Assembly (NCBI RefSeq): GCF_004353525.1
Contig: NZ_CP085524.1
Coordinates: forward strand, 2,018,142 to 2,082,141
Length of the DNA: 64,000 nt
Direction of reading: 5' to 3'
Source of the DNA: Zhaonella formicivorans
GTDB lineage: Bacteria; Bacillota; DUOV01; Zhaonellaceae
A program made the translations under genes and the position numbers. Below, one piece after another: positions 56,836-64,000 of the stretch (its first letter is position 1; every line of letters begins with the position of its first letter). Below the pieces are notes generated by a model. The model was given only the letters and a program-made list of their open reading frames with translations, was not told the DNA's origin and searched no databases.

Positions 56836-57690
56836 ACCTATCTTTTAAGAGATATTTATGGCGTTGATGTTTCAGCAGGCTTAATCAGCCGGGTTACCGA
56901 CAAAATTATGCCGCTTGTTGCAGATTGGCAAGCCCGGCCTTTAGAAAGAATCTATGCTATAGTCTACCTTGACGCCATTCATTTCAAGGTTCGCAAGGAT
57001 AACCGCATTGTCAATAAAGCAGCCTACAGTGTCCTGGGCATTAGCTTAAGCGGCCACAAAGATGTCCTTGGAATCTGGGTTGGCGAAACGGAAAGCGCCA
57101 GTTTCTGGCTTGGCGTCTGCAACGACCTGAAAGCCAGAGGGGTAGAGGACATTTTAATTGTCGCCAAAGACGGTTTAACAGGCTTTTCTGAAGCCATAAA
57201 CACCGTTTTCCCTCAAACAAACATTCAGTTGTGTGTAATCCACCAGATTCGCAACTCCTTAAAATACGTGTCATATAAGGATCAGAAGCTGCTAATGGCT
57301 GACCTGAAGAAAGTATACCAGGCCCTGACCCTGGAAGAAGCAGAGTATAACTTTGAAGAGTTTAGAGAAAAATGGGGCAAAAAATATCCCTTGGTAATTC
57401 GATCCTGGGAAACTCACTGGGATGAACTGACCACCTATTTCAGATATCCGGTAGAGATTCGCCGAATCATTTATACAACCAATCTCATTGAGGGGTATCA
57501 CAGGCAGCTTAGAAAAGTAACCAAGACAAAAACAGCTTATCCCACCGATGATGCCTTAAGAAAAATTGTTTATCTGTCCACTATGGATATCAGTAAGAAA
57601 TGGACCATGCCAATAAAAGACTGGAACAATGTTATGGCCCAATTTATCTTGTATTATGGTGACCGGTTAACTGAAAAAATGGCTATTTGA
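56836..57690 (+). pseudogene. IS256-family transposase, N-terminally truncated
   Basis: In-frame similarity starts at YLLRDIYGVDVSAGLISRVTDKI and runs to the natural end. The DDE region is largely present (YLDAIHFKVRKDNRIVNKAAY, VAKDGLTGF, CVIHQIRNSLKYVSYKD, the YTTNLIEGYHRQLRKVTK block). About 130 N-terminal residues (DNA-binding part) are absent and stops precede it, so it cannot be functional. No inverted repeats are found. Confidence 0.85.
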
Positions 57691-57699
57691 GTAAAATAA

Positions 57700-57900
57700 T
57701 AGGAATGATAAGATTAACGCGGGGGCGCTGTCCCCGAACCCCCGGGGTTTATCGCTTTGGTTCTCCCGGGGATATCAAAAGAGAAGCGAGAATAACCATT
57801 GGTTTCCCGCTATCCCTGGCAGAGTCTCGTCAGACGCTCGGGTTGCTCCCCGGCATTGCCCTATCCTTCTGACGAGCAAGAGCCAGTAATAGTCTTTCCA
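57700..57900. other. GC-rich structured non-coding segment after IS256 remnant
   Basis: Contains palindromes such as GGGGGCGCTGTCCCCGAACCCCC, interrupted as GGGG.TGTCCCC, and a 9-bp inverted pair CTCGTCAGA / TCTGACGAG (57827-57835 and 57868-57876). Clearly unlike its AT-rich surroundings. No frame or known family recognised; could be the end of a lost mobile element. Confidence 0.4.
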
Positions 57901-58057
57901 AAATTTAACCAGGAAAATCCATTTACACAAAATTTTTTACACTCCTTTGTTTTATTCTAGAATTAAATTTTCTTGCAGATTATTTAACTTTAGAATTTTG
58001 AGCCTTGAAAGATAAAACTAATTTAAGAATCTACACCTACGTTCCGCGTCCGTTGAA

Positions 58058-58222
58058 TTATTCTTTTTCTTTACGCAGAAGGCCTCCTACTTCGCAATCA
58101 AATAAAACACACAACTTATATATCGTCTCAAAATCAATCCTTGTCGCATTGTCATTATATAAATTGGAGATTGTATTTCTCGAAAGCCCCGTTTTCTCAT
58201 GTACGTCTTTAATTGAGTAGCG
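58058..58222 (-). pseudogene. Cro/CI-type HTH regulator fragment
   Basis: Open frame of 54 codons without a start: RYSIKDVHEKTGLSRNTISNL, then RIDFETIYKLCVLFDCEVGGLL. This is the C-terminal two thirds of a small XRE-family protein (HTH_26 type). A stop precedes it at 58223, and the LAGLIDADG gene ends 31 bp upstream. Probably truncated by the arrival of the endonuclease gene. Confidence 0.6.
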
Positions 58223-58253
58223 TCAACTTCCCATAAGCGTAGACAAATTACTG

Positions 58254-59351
58254 TTAATAGGCATTGATACCACGCTCCTCCATCTGAGCACGTAAAGCAA
58301 ATATCTTAGCAATTCCTTCCTCAGTCAAATGCCTTTTAACTCTAATAAGGTTAGCAATTTCCTTATAGATGGCAAAATCTTTCCGTTTTTTAGCCCTCAA
58401 AGGATAACGATCAAAGAACGGAATGATCCTATTAATATTATCTTTAAAGCTTTGCACTGAATAGACATAGGCCTTTTCAGCTTTGTTGTAATATATATTC
58501 CCACAGCCAAAATAATTTTTTAGAGTAGTTAACAGTTTCAAGTTAATTGCAGCTAATGTAACAGTGAAATGAAGTTTAACCCTAATTCCTGCCTTATAGT
58601 TAGAATCACGTGAAATTATTACCGAAAAGCAACCTTCACCATCTACAAGCCCTGAAACATAATGGCCACTATAAATATGTGGCTTGCCCTGAACTACCAC
58701 ATTTACTTGACTCATTCCCTCGCCAATATCCAGTTTCTTCCTTGATTTATTGCCGCCATTATTCATACTCGTTCTTTTTTGGTAAATCATTCTAGCGATA
58801 TCAGCAGAATCACTATTCAAATATAAAGCTAGACATTCCTTGAATATCTCATAATCCAGCAACTTAGATGACTTTAATTTAAACTTATCAAAGAATGGAA
58901 TAACAACTTCATTCAACTCCGCTAAACTCTGCACTATAAAACGGCAGGCATCCTGAGCATTGTCTTCCTTTCGCTTTACGTAATGGATCCTGCCACATAG
59001 TAGCGCATTTTGAATCAACTTTAAAATTTCGTCATCAGCCTTGGTTAATTCAAGTTTAAAAGTAAATCTTACTTGAGTTCTATAGCTTTGGTTTTCCTTA
59101 GAAGCAAATGAAATAATAAAAGAACCTTCTCCATCAACAAGACCTGAAATATAATGCCCAAAATCATCGCTGATTTCTAAAGTTTTTCCTTGAGAACTTA
59201 ATAAATTTTTCTTCCAAACTTTATTGCGGATCATGTTGCCAAAGGCAGCACTACATTTTCGGGAACAAAAACGCCCATTTCCTCGATTAAGTTCCTTTTT
59301 TATAACTAAGAATTCTTTACCACAATTTTGACAAGTCGTTAATACTTGCAA
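58254..59351 (-). CDS. LAGLIDADG homing endonuclease with N-terminal zinc-finger-like motif
   Basis: A 365-residue double-motif LAGLIDADG protein: ISGLVDGEGSFII at about 68-80 and VSGLVDGEGCFSVI at about 232-245, each starting a similar ~140-residue half, so it should act as a monomer. The N-terminus has CQNCG...FCSRKC (residues 7-33), a four-cysteine finger. TTG start at 59351, with GAGGTGA seven bases upstream. It lies 115 bp beyond the 3' end of the intron-bearing tmRNA gene, same strand, and is outside the intron. Confidence 0.9.
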   Translation of the reverse strand: MQVLTTCQNCGKEFLVIKKELNRGNGRFCSRKCSAAFGNMIRNKVWKKNLLSSQGKTLEISDDFGHYISGLVDGEGSFIISFASKENQSYRTQVRFTFKLELTKADDEILKLIQNALLCGRIHYVKRKEDNAQDACRFIVQSLAELNEVVIPFFDKFKLKSSKLLDYEIFKECLALYLNSDSADIARMIYQKRTSMNNGGNKSRKKLDIGEGMSQVNVVVQGKPHIYSGHYVSGLVDGEGCFSVIISRDSNYKAGIRVKLHFTVTLAAINLKLLTTLKNYFGCGNIYYNKAEKAYVYSVQSFKDNINRIIPFFDRYPLRAKKRKDFAIYKEIANLIRVKRHLTEEGIAKIFALRAQMEERGINAY

Positions 59352-59430
59352 CTAGAATCACCTCAACCCGTCCAAAACGATCATATGTTCTATTTCTACG
59401 CTTTTGAGTATTTCCCCTGCAACAAAACAT

Positions 59431-59454
59431 AAAAACACCCAATAATTGGGTGTT
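59431..59454 (-). terminator. tmRNA terminator
   Basis: Minus-strand stem AACACCCA/TGGGTGTT with six-base loop ATTATT's neighbours, then TTTTTATG; 12 nt after the tmRNA CCA end. Confidence 0.85.
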
Positions 59455-59465
59455 ATAAATAAATT

Positions 59466-60063
59466 TGGTGGAGGCGAGGAGACACGTGATCCGGCACTTT
59501 CGTACCGGCGCTGACTATATCTTGGACTTGCAGTGCAAGCCCCCTGGCGTGTTATGCGTATTTAACGCATCCTAGTACTGCCACTAGCGTGGCAGCCTAT
59601 GAGTCGATACGCGGCTGTTGGGTTACCCCACATACCACTCGGTATTAGCACCGCCATTACGCGCTGAGCCTTCACCGATAAAGCCAGGTTTTCACCTGCA
59701 CGTCACCGTGCAGGGCGACCTATATTCTTGATCGAACTCCTGTCCGAAGGAGCACCCACAAGAGCTTCTACCAGGATAGTTCCTGTTCTAGGATTCGCCG
59801 CCGGAGCTCCCAGGAACAGGATCTCGCTTAGGCTAGCCCGCTTAAGTTTCCCCTAAATCCAGCAGGCGGTCGATTCAGGGTATCCCGCTAGTCGTCCCCC
59901 TATCCTACACCGCGGGAGCAGTAGGTAGGAGGTTAACTGCAATTAAGCAGCTAAAGCGTAATTTTCGTTTGCGTTTAATTTAAGGTCCACCGTATTACGG
60001 GCTGATGGAACCCCGCCTGGCTACTCCTGCCAATACATCCCCCGTCGAAACCAGTACGCCCCC
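59466..60063 (-). ncRNA. ssrA: tmRNA (ssrA), interrupted by a group I intron
   Basis: Transfer-messenger RNA for trans-translation. The 5' end GGGGGCG (60063-60057) pairs with CGCCTCC (59478-59472 region) to form a 7-bp acceptor, ending CCACCA at 59466. TGGTTTCGACGGGGG follows the 5' end. The tag frame at 59972-59943 encodes ANENYALAA and stops. The mature length without the intron is 350 nt, normal. The CCA is encoded. A TATAAT at 60153-60148 is a likely -10, implying a 5' leader removed by RNase P. smpB is just upstream. Confidence 0.95.
59483..59730 (-). other. Group I intron in the tmRNA T-loop
   Basis: The T-arm AGGAGTTCGAT (exon) is interrupted; the partner TCTCCTCGCC resumes 248 nt later. 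Joining them gives the perfect stem-loop AGGAG-TTCGATT-CTCCT. The exon ends in T and the insertion ends in G, as group I splicing requires (U before the 5' site, terminal omega-G). Near its 3' end it contains CCAAGATATAGTC, the hallmark S/P7 sequence AAGAUAUAGUC, with a partner ATCGACTCATAG upstream. It encodes no protein. Confidence 0.88.
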
Positions 60064-60088
60064 ATAGCTTATAAGCATTACTTATGGG

Positions 60089-60245
60089 TCAGTTGTTGGT
60101 TTTTGGTTGATGGTTGTTGGTTAAAAAATAGTTTATTTTGTAGCTATATTATAGCATAAATAATAATAATTATCTATAAAGAAAGCAATATTCCTCTTTT
60201 ATACAGTTTTTCCACTAACAACTGACAACCAGCAACTAACAACAA
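60089..60245. repeat. Inverted 7-nt periodic arrays between ssrA and smpB
   Basis: Left array 60090-60125: GTTGTTG, GTTTTTG, GTTGATG, GTTGTTG, GTTAAAA in strict 7-base steps. Right array 60215-60245: ACTAACA, ACTGACA, ACCAGCA, ACTAACA, opposite sense. About 90 bp of AT-rich DNA, including the tmRNA promoter, lies between. Similar heptads occur at 37780-38000 and 20145-20182. Confidence 0.65.
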
Positions 60246-60256
60246 GATAAAAATTG

Positions 60257-60727
60257 TCACTCACGATTTTTATCTCTAATCGCTCTGGCAATTTCCCTGT
60301 TGGCATCCCGGGCGGCCATGTCTTCCCTTTTATCGTACAGCTTTTTACCTCTGGCAAGAGCCAGTTCCAGCTTTGCTTTGCCCCGCGGGTTAAAGTACAC
60401 TTTGAGCGGCACCAGGGTCAAACCTTTTTCTCTGGTTTTACCGATCAGCCTTCTGATTTCGCTTTTGTGCAGCAAAAGCTTTCTGCTCCTCTTGGGATCG
60501 TGATTGAAGCGATTACCCTGCTCATAAGGGCTGATGTGCATGTTATAGAGAAAAACTTCGTTGTTTTCTACCCGCGCAAAACTGTCCTGCAAGTTGGCTC
60601 TTCCTGCCCGGAGGGACTTTACTTCCGTCCCGGTTAAAGCTATTCCGGCTTCATAAGTTTCCTCTATGAAATAATCATGCCGGGCTTTGCGGTTTTCAGT
60701 TACCACCTTGATCTTTTTTTCCGCCAT
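60257..60727 (-). CDS. smpB: SsrA-binding protein SmpB
   Basis: A 156-residue Smp[75 protein letters not shown] and a basic C-terminal tail [13 protein letters not shown]. It binds tmRNA and replaces codon-anticodon contacts on stalled ribosomes. ATG at 60727 with GGAGGC upstream; the longer frame has no support. ssrA follows by about 190 bp. Confidence 0.95.
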   Translation of the reverse strand: MAEKKIKVVTENRKARHDYFIEETYEAGIALTGTEVKSLRAGRANLQDSFARVENNEVFLYNMHISPYEQGNRFNHDPKRSRKLLLHKSEIRRLIGKTREKGLTLVPLKVYFNPRGKAKLELALARGKKLYDKREDMAARDANREIARAIRDKNRE

Positions 60728-60913
60728 CGAGACGCCTCCATTAAAAAACAAACCCTTTGATTTGGACTCTTCCAAAGCGCAGGGTGATGTGTCAATACTC
60801 GTATAGCTTTTTTATTATACCAGAGTCAAAGCAAAAGTCAAGAGCTAGTATCGCCCCTATACGATCTCCCGGATAACCATAATTTATTTGCACGGCAAAT
60901 GCAAGCGCGCTGC

Positions 60914-62311
60914 CTAACCCTGGGCAGTTGTCAGAGTGTCCATGTTCTGGACGTTGTTGATTTTCACAAACTCCTTCCACCTTCCTGACTTAAAGCGCCT
61001 GGCTGTGAGCCATCCCCGGGTCACAGAATCAACAAGCATAGCCACCCAGATGCCAACCAAGCCGTAACCTAGCCAGAGAGCCATGAAGGAAAGCAAGAGC
61101 CTGATGCCGCATTGGCTGATAATCGTGGTGTACATGACGTATTTGGCATCGCCTGCTCCTCTTAAACCGCCGCTTAAAATCATCACCGCGGCAAAGGGCA
61201 CTTGGGCAAAGGCAATCACCTTGATACACTTTGCAGCCAATTCCTGGACCTGAAGGCTGTTAGAATAGAGGGCGGCCAAAGGATGGGCCAGAAAATAAAA
61301 GCCTACGCCTAGGATTCCCATAAGAAGCGAACCGAGGAAATTGGAACCCCAGCCAAATTCTTCAGCTTTACGCTCATCTCCGGCCCCTAAAGACTGACCA
61401 ACCAGAGTGGTCGCCGCCAGGCTAAAACCAAAGCCTGGCATAAAGGATAAGGAAAAGACTGACATAGCAATTTGATTGGCCGCTATAGCCGCTGTCCCAA
61501 GACTGGCTACTAACATGGTATAAATAACCATACTCAGCTGTCGGACCAGGTTTTCCCCTGACGATGGTAAACCAATGCGTAAAATCTCCCGCATCAGCTC
61601 CGGCTGCCATTTGCCCAGATCAGTCATTTTCAGTTTCAAGCGCAGTTTCCCGCCAAAAACCGTCAGCAACGCTACAATGCCAGCAATTGAACGGGACAGT
61701 GCTTCGGCCAGGCCGGCTCCCTTTATTCCCAGCGCCGGCAGAAAACCGGGTCCAAAAATAAGCAGGTAACCGGCCAGTAAAGTGATGAAGTTCATCCCGA
61801 TTACAAAATACATAGGTGTTTTTGTATCCCCGGCACCTTGCAAAGCTCCGTTTATAACTAAAAGCGGCATTTCCACTACCAGCGCAAAGCCGACCAGGCG
61901 GAGATACTCCCCTCCCAGCCTGATGACTTCTGTATCAGGTTTGTTAACCATCATCAAGGCTATAATTTTTTCCGACCAAAGACCTGTAATCACAGCCAGT
62001 ACTGCCGCAGCAGCCACACCTACAGTAATGGACTGAGTTGCAATTTGCCTGGCCCGGACCGGATTGCCGGCACCGGTATACTGGGCAACCAGGGCAGTTG
62101 TCCCAACCGTTAAAGCCGAAAGCACTCCAATCATGAGTAGCAGCACCCTTTGGGCCAATCCAACTGCCGCCAGGCCTTCGGGGCTGATGTTCCCCACAAA
62201 GACCATGGTGATCATCCCTACCGTAGTTTGAAAAGACAGCTGGAGAATAGCCGGCCAGGCTAAAAACCATACTTTTTTATTTAATGTGCTGTTCATCAAC
62301 ATACAATTCAT
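60914..62311 (-). CDS. MATE-family multidrug efflux transporter
   Basis: A 465-residue membrane protein with 12 helices in two MatE halves (LAWPAILQLSFQTTVGMITMVFVG; RIGLPSSGENLVRQLSMVIYTMLV). Members export cationic drugs or other small molecules using Na+ or H+. Start uncertain: ATGs at 62311 and 62302 follow AAGGG by 0 and 9 bases, so 62302 may be the true one. Sits between rnr and smpB, which are normally neighbours, and so looks like an insertion into that conserved pair. Confidence 0.92.
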   Translation of the reverse strand: MNCMLMNSTLNKKVWFLAWPAILQLSFQTTVGMITMVFVGNISPEGLAAVGLAQRVLLLMIGVLSALTVGTTALVAQYTGAGNPVRARQIATQSITVGVAAAAVLAVITGLWSEKIIALMMVNKPDTEVIRLGGEYLRLVGFALVVEMPLLVINGALQGAGDTKTPMYFVIGMNFITLLAGYLLIFGPGFLPALGIKGAGLAEALSRSIAGIVALLTVFGGKLRLKLKMTDLGKWQPELMREILRIGLPSSGENLVRQLSMVIYTMLVASLGTAAIAANQIAMSVFSLSFMPGFGFSLAATTLVGQSLGAGDERKAEEFGWGSNFLGSLLMGILGVGFYFLAHPLAALYSNSLQVQELAAKCIKVIAFAQVPFAAVMILSGGLRGAGDAKYVMYTTIISQCGIRLLLSFMALWLGYGLVGIWVAMLVDSVTRGWLTARRFKSGRWKEFVKINNVQNMDTLTTAQG

Positions 62312-62578
62312 CCCTTACTCACATGCAACAAATTTTTGTTTTGAAAACTTGAAGCAGGAAATCAGATGCAAAAACTGAGAAGTTTTGCTTACTGCCTCCT
62401 GCTTCCTTGCTTGCCCCATGCCACATTTTTCACATATACTTAACTAAGATCAACAATAAAATCATACACCTGAATAATACTTTGAGCAACTTGCAGACAT
62501 GCCAGCAATCTCAACAAAACTTACTCTAAAAGAAAAAAACCGCTTAAAAGCAGCGAATACAGCAAAATCCGGTTGTAA

Positions 62579-64000
62579 TTACGATCCGGCCAACCCTATC
62601 AGTTCAAAATCAATTTGCCTGTCTGCTGTATTAACTTGACTCACCTGAACAACTACCCGGTCACCGATTTTATACATTTTCCTGGTGTGCTGCCCCAAAA
62701 GGGCCAGCTGTTTTTCCGTAAACTGATAATAGTCGTCAGTTAGTGTGGAGATATGAACCAGCCCTTCCACGGTGTTATCCAACTCCACGAACATTCCGAA
62801 AGAGGTTATGCTGCTGATGGTTCCCTCGAAAGTATCACCCAGATGTCGCTCCATATACTCTACTTTTTTCAGGTCAACCGATTCCCTTTCCGCTTCTTCG
62901 GCTGCCTTTTCCCTCACAGAGGATTGTTCAGCGTAAGCAGGCATCAGTTTTTCCAGTTTTGCTTTGCGTTGAGGCTTAAGCTTGCCTTTTTCCAGGTATT
63001 CCCTAATCACCCGATGGATGACCAGATCAGGATAACGCCTGATGGGCGAGGTAAAATGACAGTAATACTGAGCTGCCAAGCCAAAATGGCCCAGGCATTC
63101 CGGCGCATACCTGGCGTGCTTCATGGAACGCAGCAGCACTGTGTTGATCACTCTTTCCTCCGGCCTGCCCTGCACTTTGCTGACGATATTTTGAAAAGCC
63201 CGGGGATGAATCTCAGCATCGGTCATCTTGATATGGTAACCAAAACTGTGTAGAAAGTTATTCAACTCTACAATATCTTCGGGATCAGGCTCTTCATGTA
63301 CCCGGTAGACAAAAGGCGCTTCAAGCAAGTACATATGCTGGGCAACCGTCTCATTAGCGCAAAGCATAAACTCTTCAATAATAATCTCGGAAATGGTACG
63401 CGGTCTTTTCACTATTTCTACCGGCTTGCCATGTTCATCCAGGATAACTTTACTTTCGGGGAAGTCAAAATCGATGGCACCCCGAGCCAGGCGTTTATTC
63501 CGCAAAAGCCTGGCCAGCTTCTCCATCAGCTGGAAATCTTCCACCAGTTCAGCGTAGCGCTCCATCAGCTCCGGATCCTTGTCCATTAAAATTTTGCGGA
63601 CGTTTTCATAAGTCATTCTCTCATCAATATGAATTACAGAAGGAAAAATATCGTACTTGACCACTTCACCCCGTAGGTTTATTTCCATCAATGCACTCAT
63701 GGCCAGCCGATCCACCCCGGCATTTAAGCTGCATATGCCGTTTGAAAGTTTAGGGGGAAGCATGGGAATAACCCTGTCTACCAGATAGACGCTGGTGCCC
63801 CGTTTATATGCTTCTTTATCCAGAGCAGTCCCTTCCCTGACATAGTAACCCACGTCGGCGATATGTACACCCAGCTGGTAGTTGCCGTTTTCCAGGATTC
63901 TGAGCGATACAGCATCATCCAAGTCTTTGGCGTCGGCGCCGTCAATGGTCACCATCCTTACATCCCTTAAATCCCGGCGGCCTTCCAGGCTGTCGGCGGT
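62579..64000 (-). CDS. rnr: Ribonuclease R (5' part cut by window)
   Basis: The C-terminal 474 residues of RNase R. The RNB catalytic domain starts in the visible part (RRDLRDVRMVTIDGADAKDLDDAVSL with the metal-binding Asp cluster) and ends in an S1 domain (GTISSITSFGMFVELDNTVEGLVHISTL). The frame is open to base 64000, so the cold-shock domains lie outside. RNase R degrades structured RNA and non-stop mRNAs together with tmRNA/SmpB, which explains its place. Confidence 0.95.
   Translation of the reverse strand, partial: TADSLEGRRDLRDVRMVTIDGADAKDLDDAVSLRILENGNYQLGVHIADVGYYVREGTALDKEAYKRGTSVYLVDRVIPMLPPKLSNGICSLNAGVDRLAMSALMEINLRGEVVKYDIFPSVIHIDERMTYENVRKILMDKDPELMERYAELVEDFQLMEKLARLLRNKRLARGAIDFDFPESKVILDEHGKPVEIVKRPRTISEIIIEEFMLCANETVAQHMYLLEAPFVYRVHEEPDPEDIVELNNFLHSFGYHIKMTDAEIHPRAFQNIVSKVQGRPEERVINTVLLRSMKHARYAPECLGHFGLAAQYYCHFTSPIRRYPDLVIHRVIREYLEKGKLKPQRKAKLEKLMPAYAEQSSVREKAAEEAERESVDLKKVEYMERHLGDTFEGTISSITSFGMFVELDNTVEGLVHISTLTDDYYQFTEKQLALLGQHTRKMYKIGDRVVVQVSQVNTADRQIDFELIGLAGS

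Noticed and set aside
56908-57690. Intact transposase gene starting at 56908
   Set aside because: IS256 similarity extends upstream of this ATG in frame until a stop; about 130 residues of the family N-terminus are missing, so it is a truncated remnant.
58005-58220. Plus-strand 71-codon frame
   Set aside because: The opposite strand encodes a recognisable HTH fragment; the plus frame is its shadow.
59483-59730. Permuted (two-piece) tmRNA
   Set aside because: Order of the 5' and 3' acceptor halves is the standard one-piece order; the extra DNA sits in the T-loop and has intron signals instead.

Overview
The window looks like chromosomal DNA of an endospore-forming, probably anaerobic Firmicute of the Clostridia (Peptococcaceae/Desulfotomaculum-like is a guess). 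Grounds are a complete GerK-type germinant receptor operon, a SigI/RsgI-like pair, strong AGGAGG ribosome binding sites, Firmicute-type riboswitches (THF, c-di-GMP-I, glycine) and several Fe-S rich MinD/NifX proteins. Almost all genes are on the minus strand. Both ends cut a gene: a MinD-type ATPase at 1 and RNase R at 64000.

Layout. 1-3380: an 'orange-protein-like' cluster (two ferredoxin-MinD ATPases, two NifX-domain proteins, an IscU-like scaffold) under a Cys-rich MerR protein. 3534-7687: ger operon (A-C-D-B). 7864-8800: another NifX protein and an unknown gene. 8909-10262: an IS30 element with a frameshifted transposase. 10380-17287: a four-carbon sugar-acid operon (SAF, UxaA, KdgT, DtnK, PdxA2) behind a sigma-54 promoter and double palindromes, with its PrpR/PAS/AAA activator. 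17612-18379: THF riboswitch and FolT. 18666-24791: CCA-adding enzyme, SbcCD, a small membrane protein. 25110-29770: Liv branched-chain amino acid ABC operon. 30172-32141: c-di-GMP riboswitch and chemoreceptor. 32354-33971: phosphate transport. 34197-35418: amidohydrolase remnant, YjbQ, and a glycine riboswitch driving a 41-residue Cys-rich ORF. 35627-37721: DUF2680-like protein, RsgI-like and SigI. 38009-40561: CadA/CadC. 40654-48099: a sugar ABC operon whose kinases and aldolase fit tagatose use. 48239-48936: MNT/HEPN pair. 49181-56442: nucleoside-type BMP ABC transporter and YesMN-like two-component system, in DNA bounded by copies of the tmRNA 3' end. 56692-59351: IS256 remnant, HTH remnant, LAGLIDADG endonuclease. 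59466-64000: ssrA (tmRNA), smpB, a MATE transporter, rnr.

Most unusual points. (1) The tmRNA gene is split in its T-loop by a 248-nt insertion with group I intron hallmarks; removing it restores a perfect TTCGATT loop. A free-standing LAGLIDADG gene lies just downstream, and an intron-less copy of the tmRNA 3' end lies 10 kb away, so integration at ssrA and collaborative homing are both plausible. (2) Two related non-coding elements (18406-18606 and 24905-25046) each sit between a rho-independent terminator hairpin and its T-tract, with the locus-specific hairpin duplicated on both sides. This is a candidate terminator-targeting mobile element not known to me. (3) A tandem glycine riboswitch plus terminator controls only a 41-residue, five-cysteine ORF. 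(4) Three intergenic regions carry degenerate 7-nt periodic arrays (ACTRRCR-like), two of them in inverted pairs.
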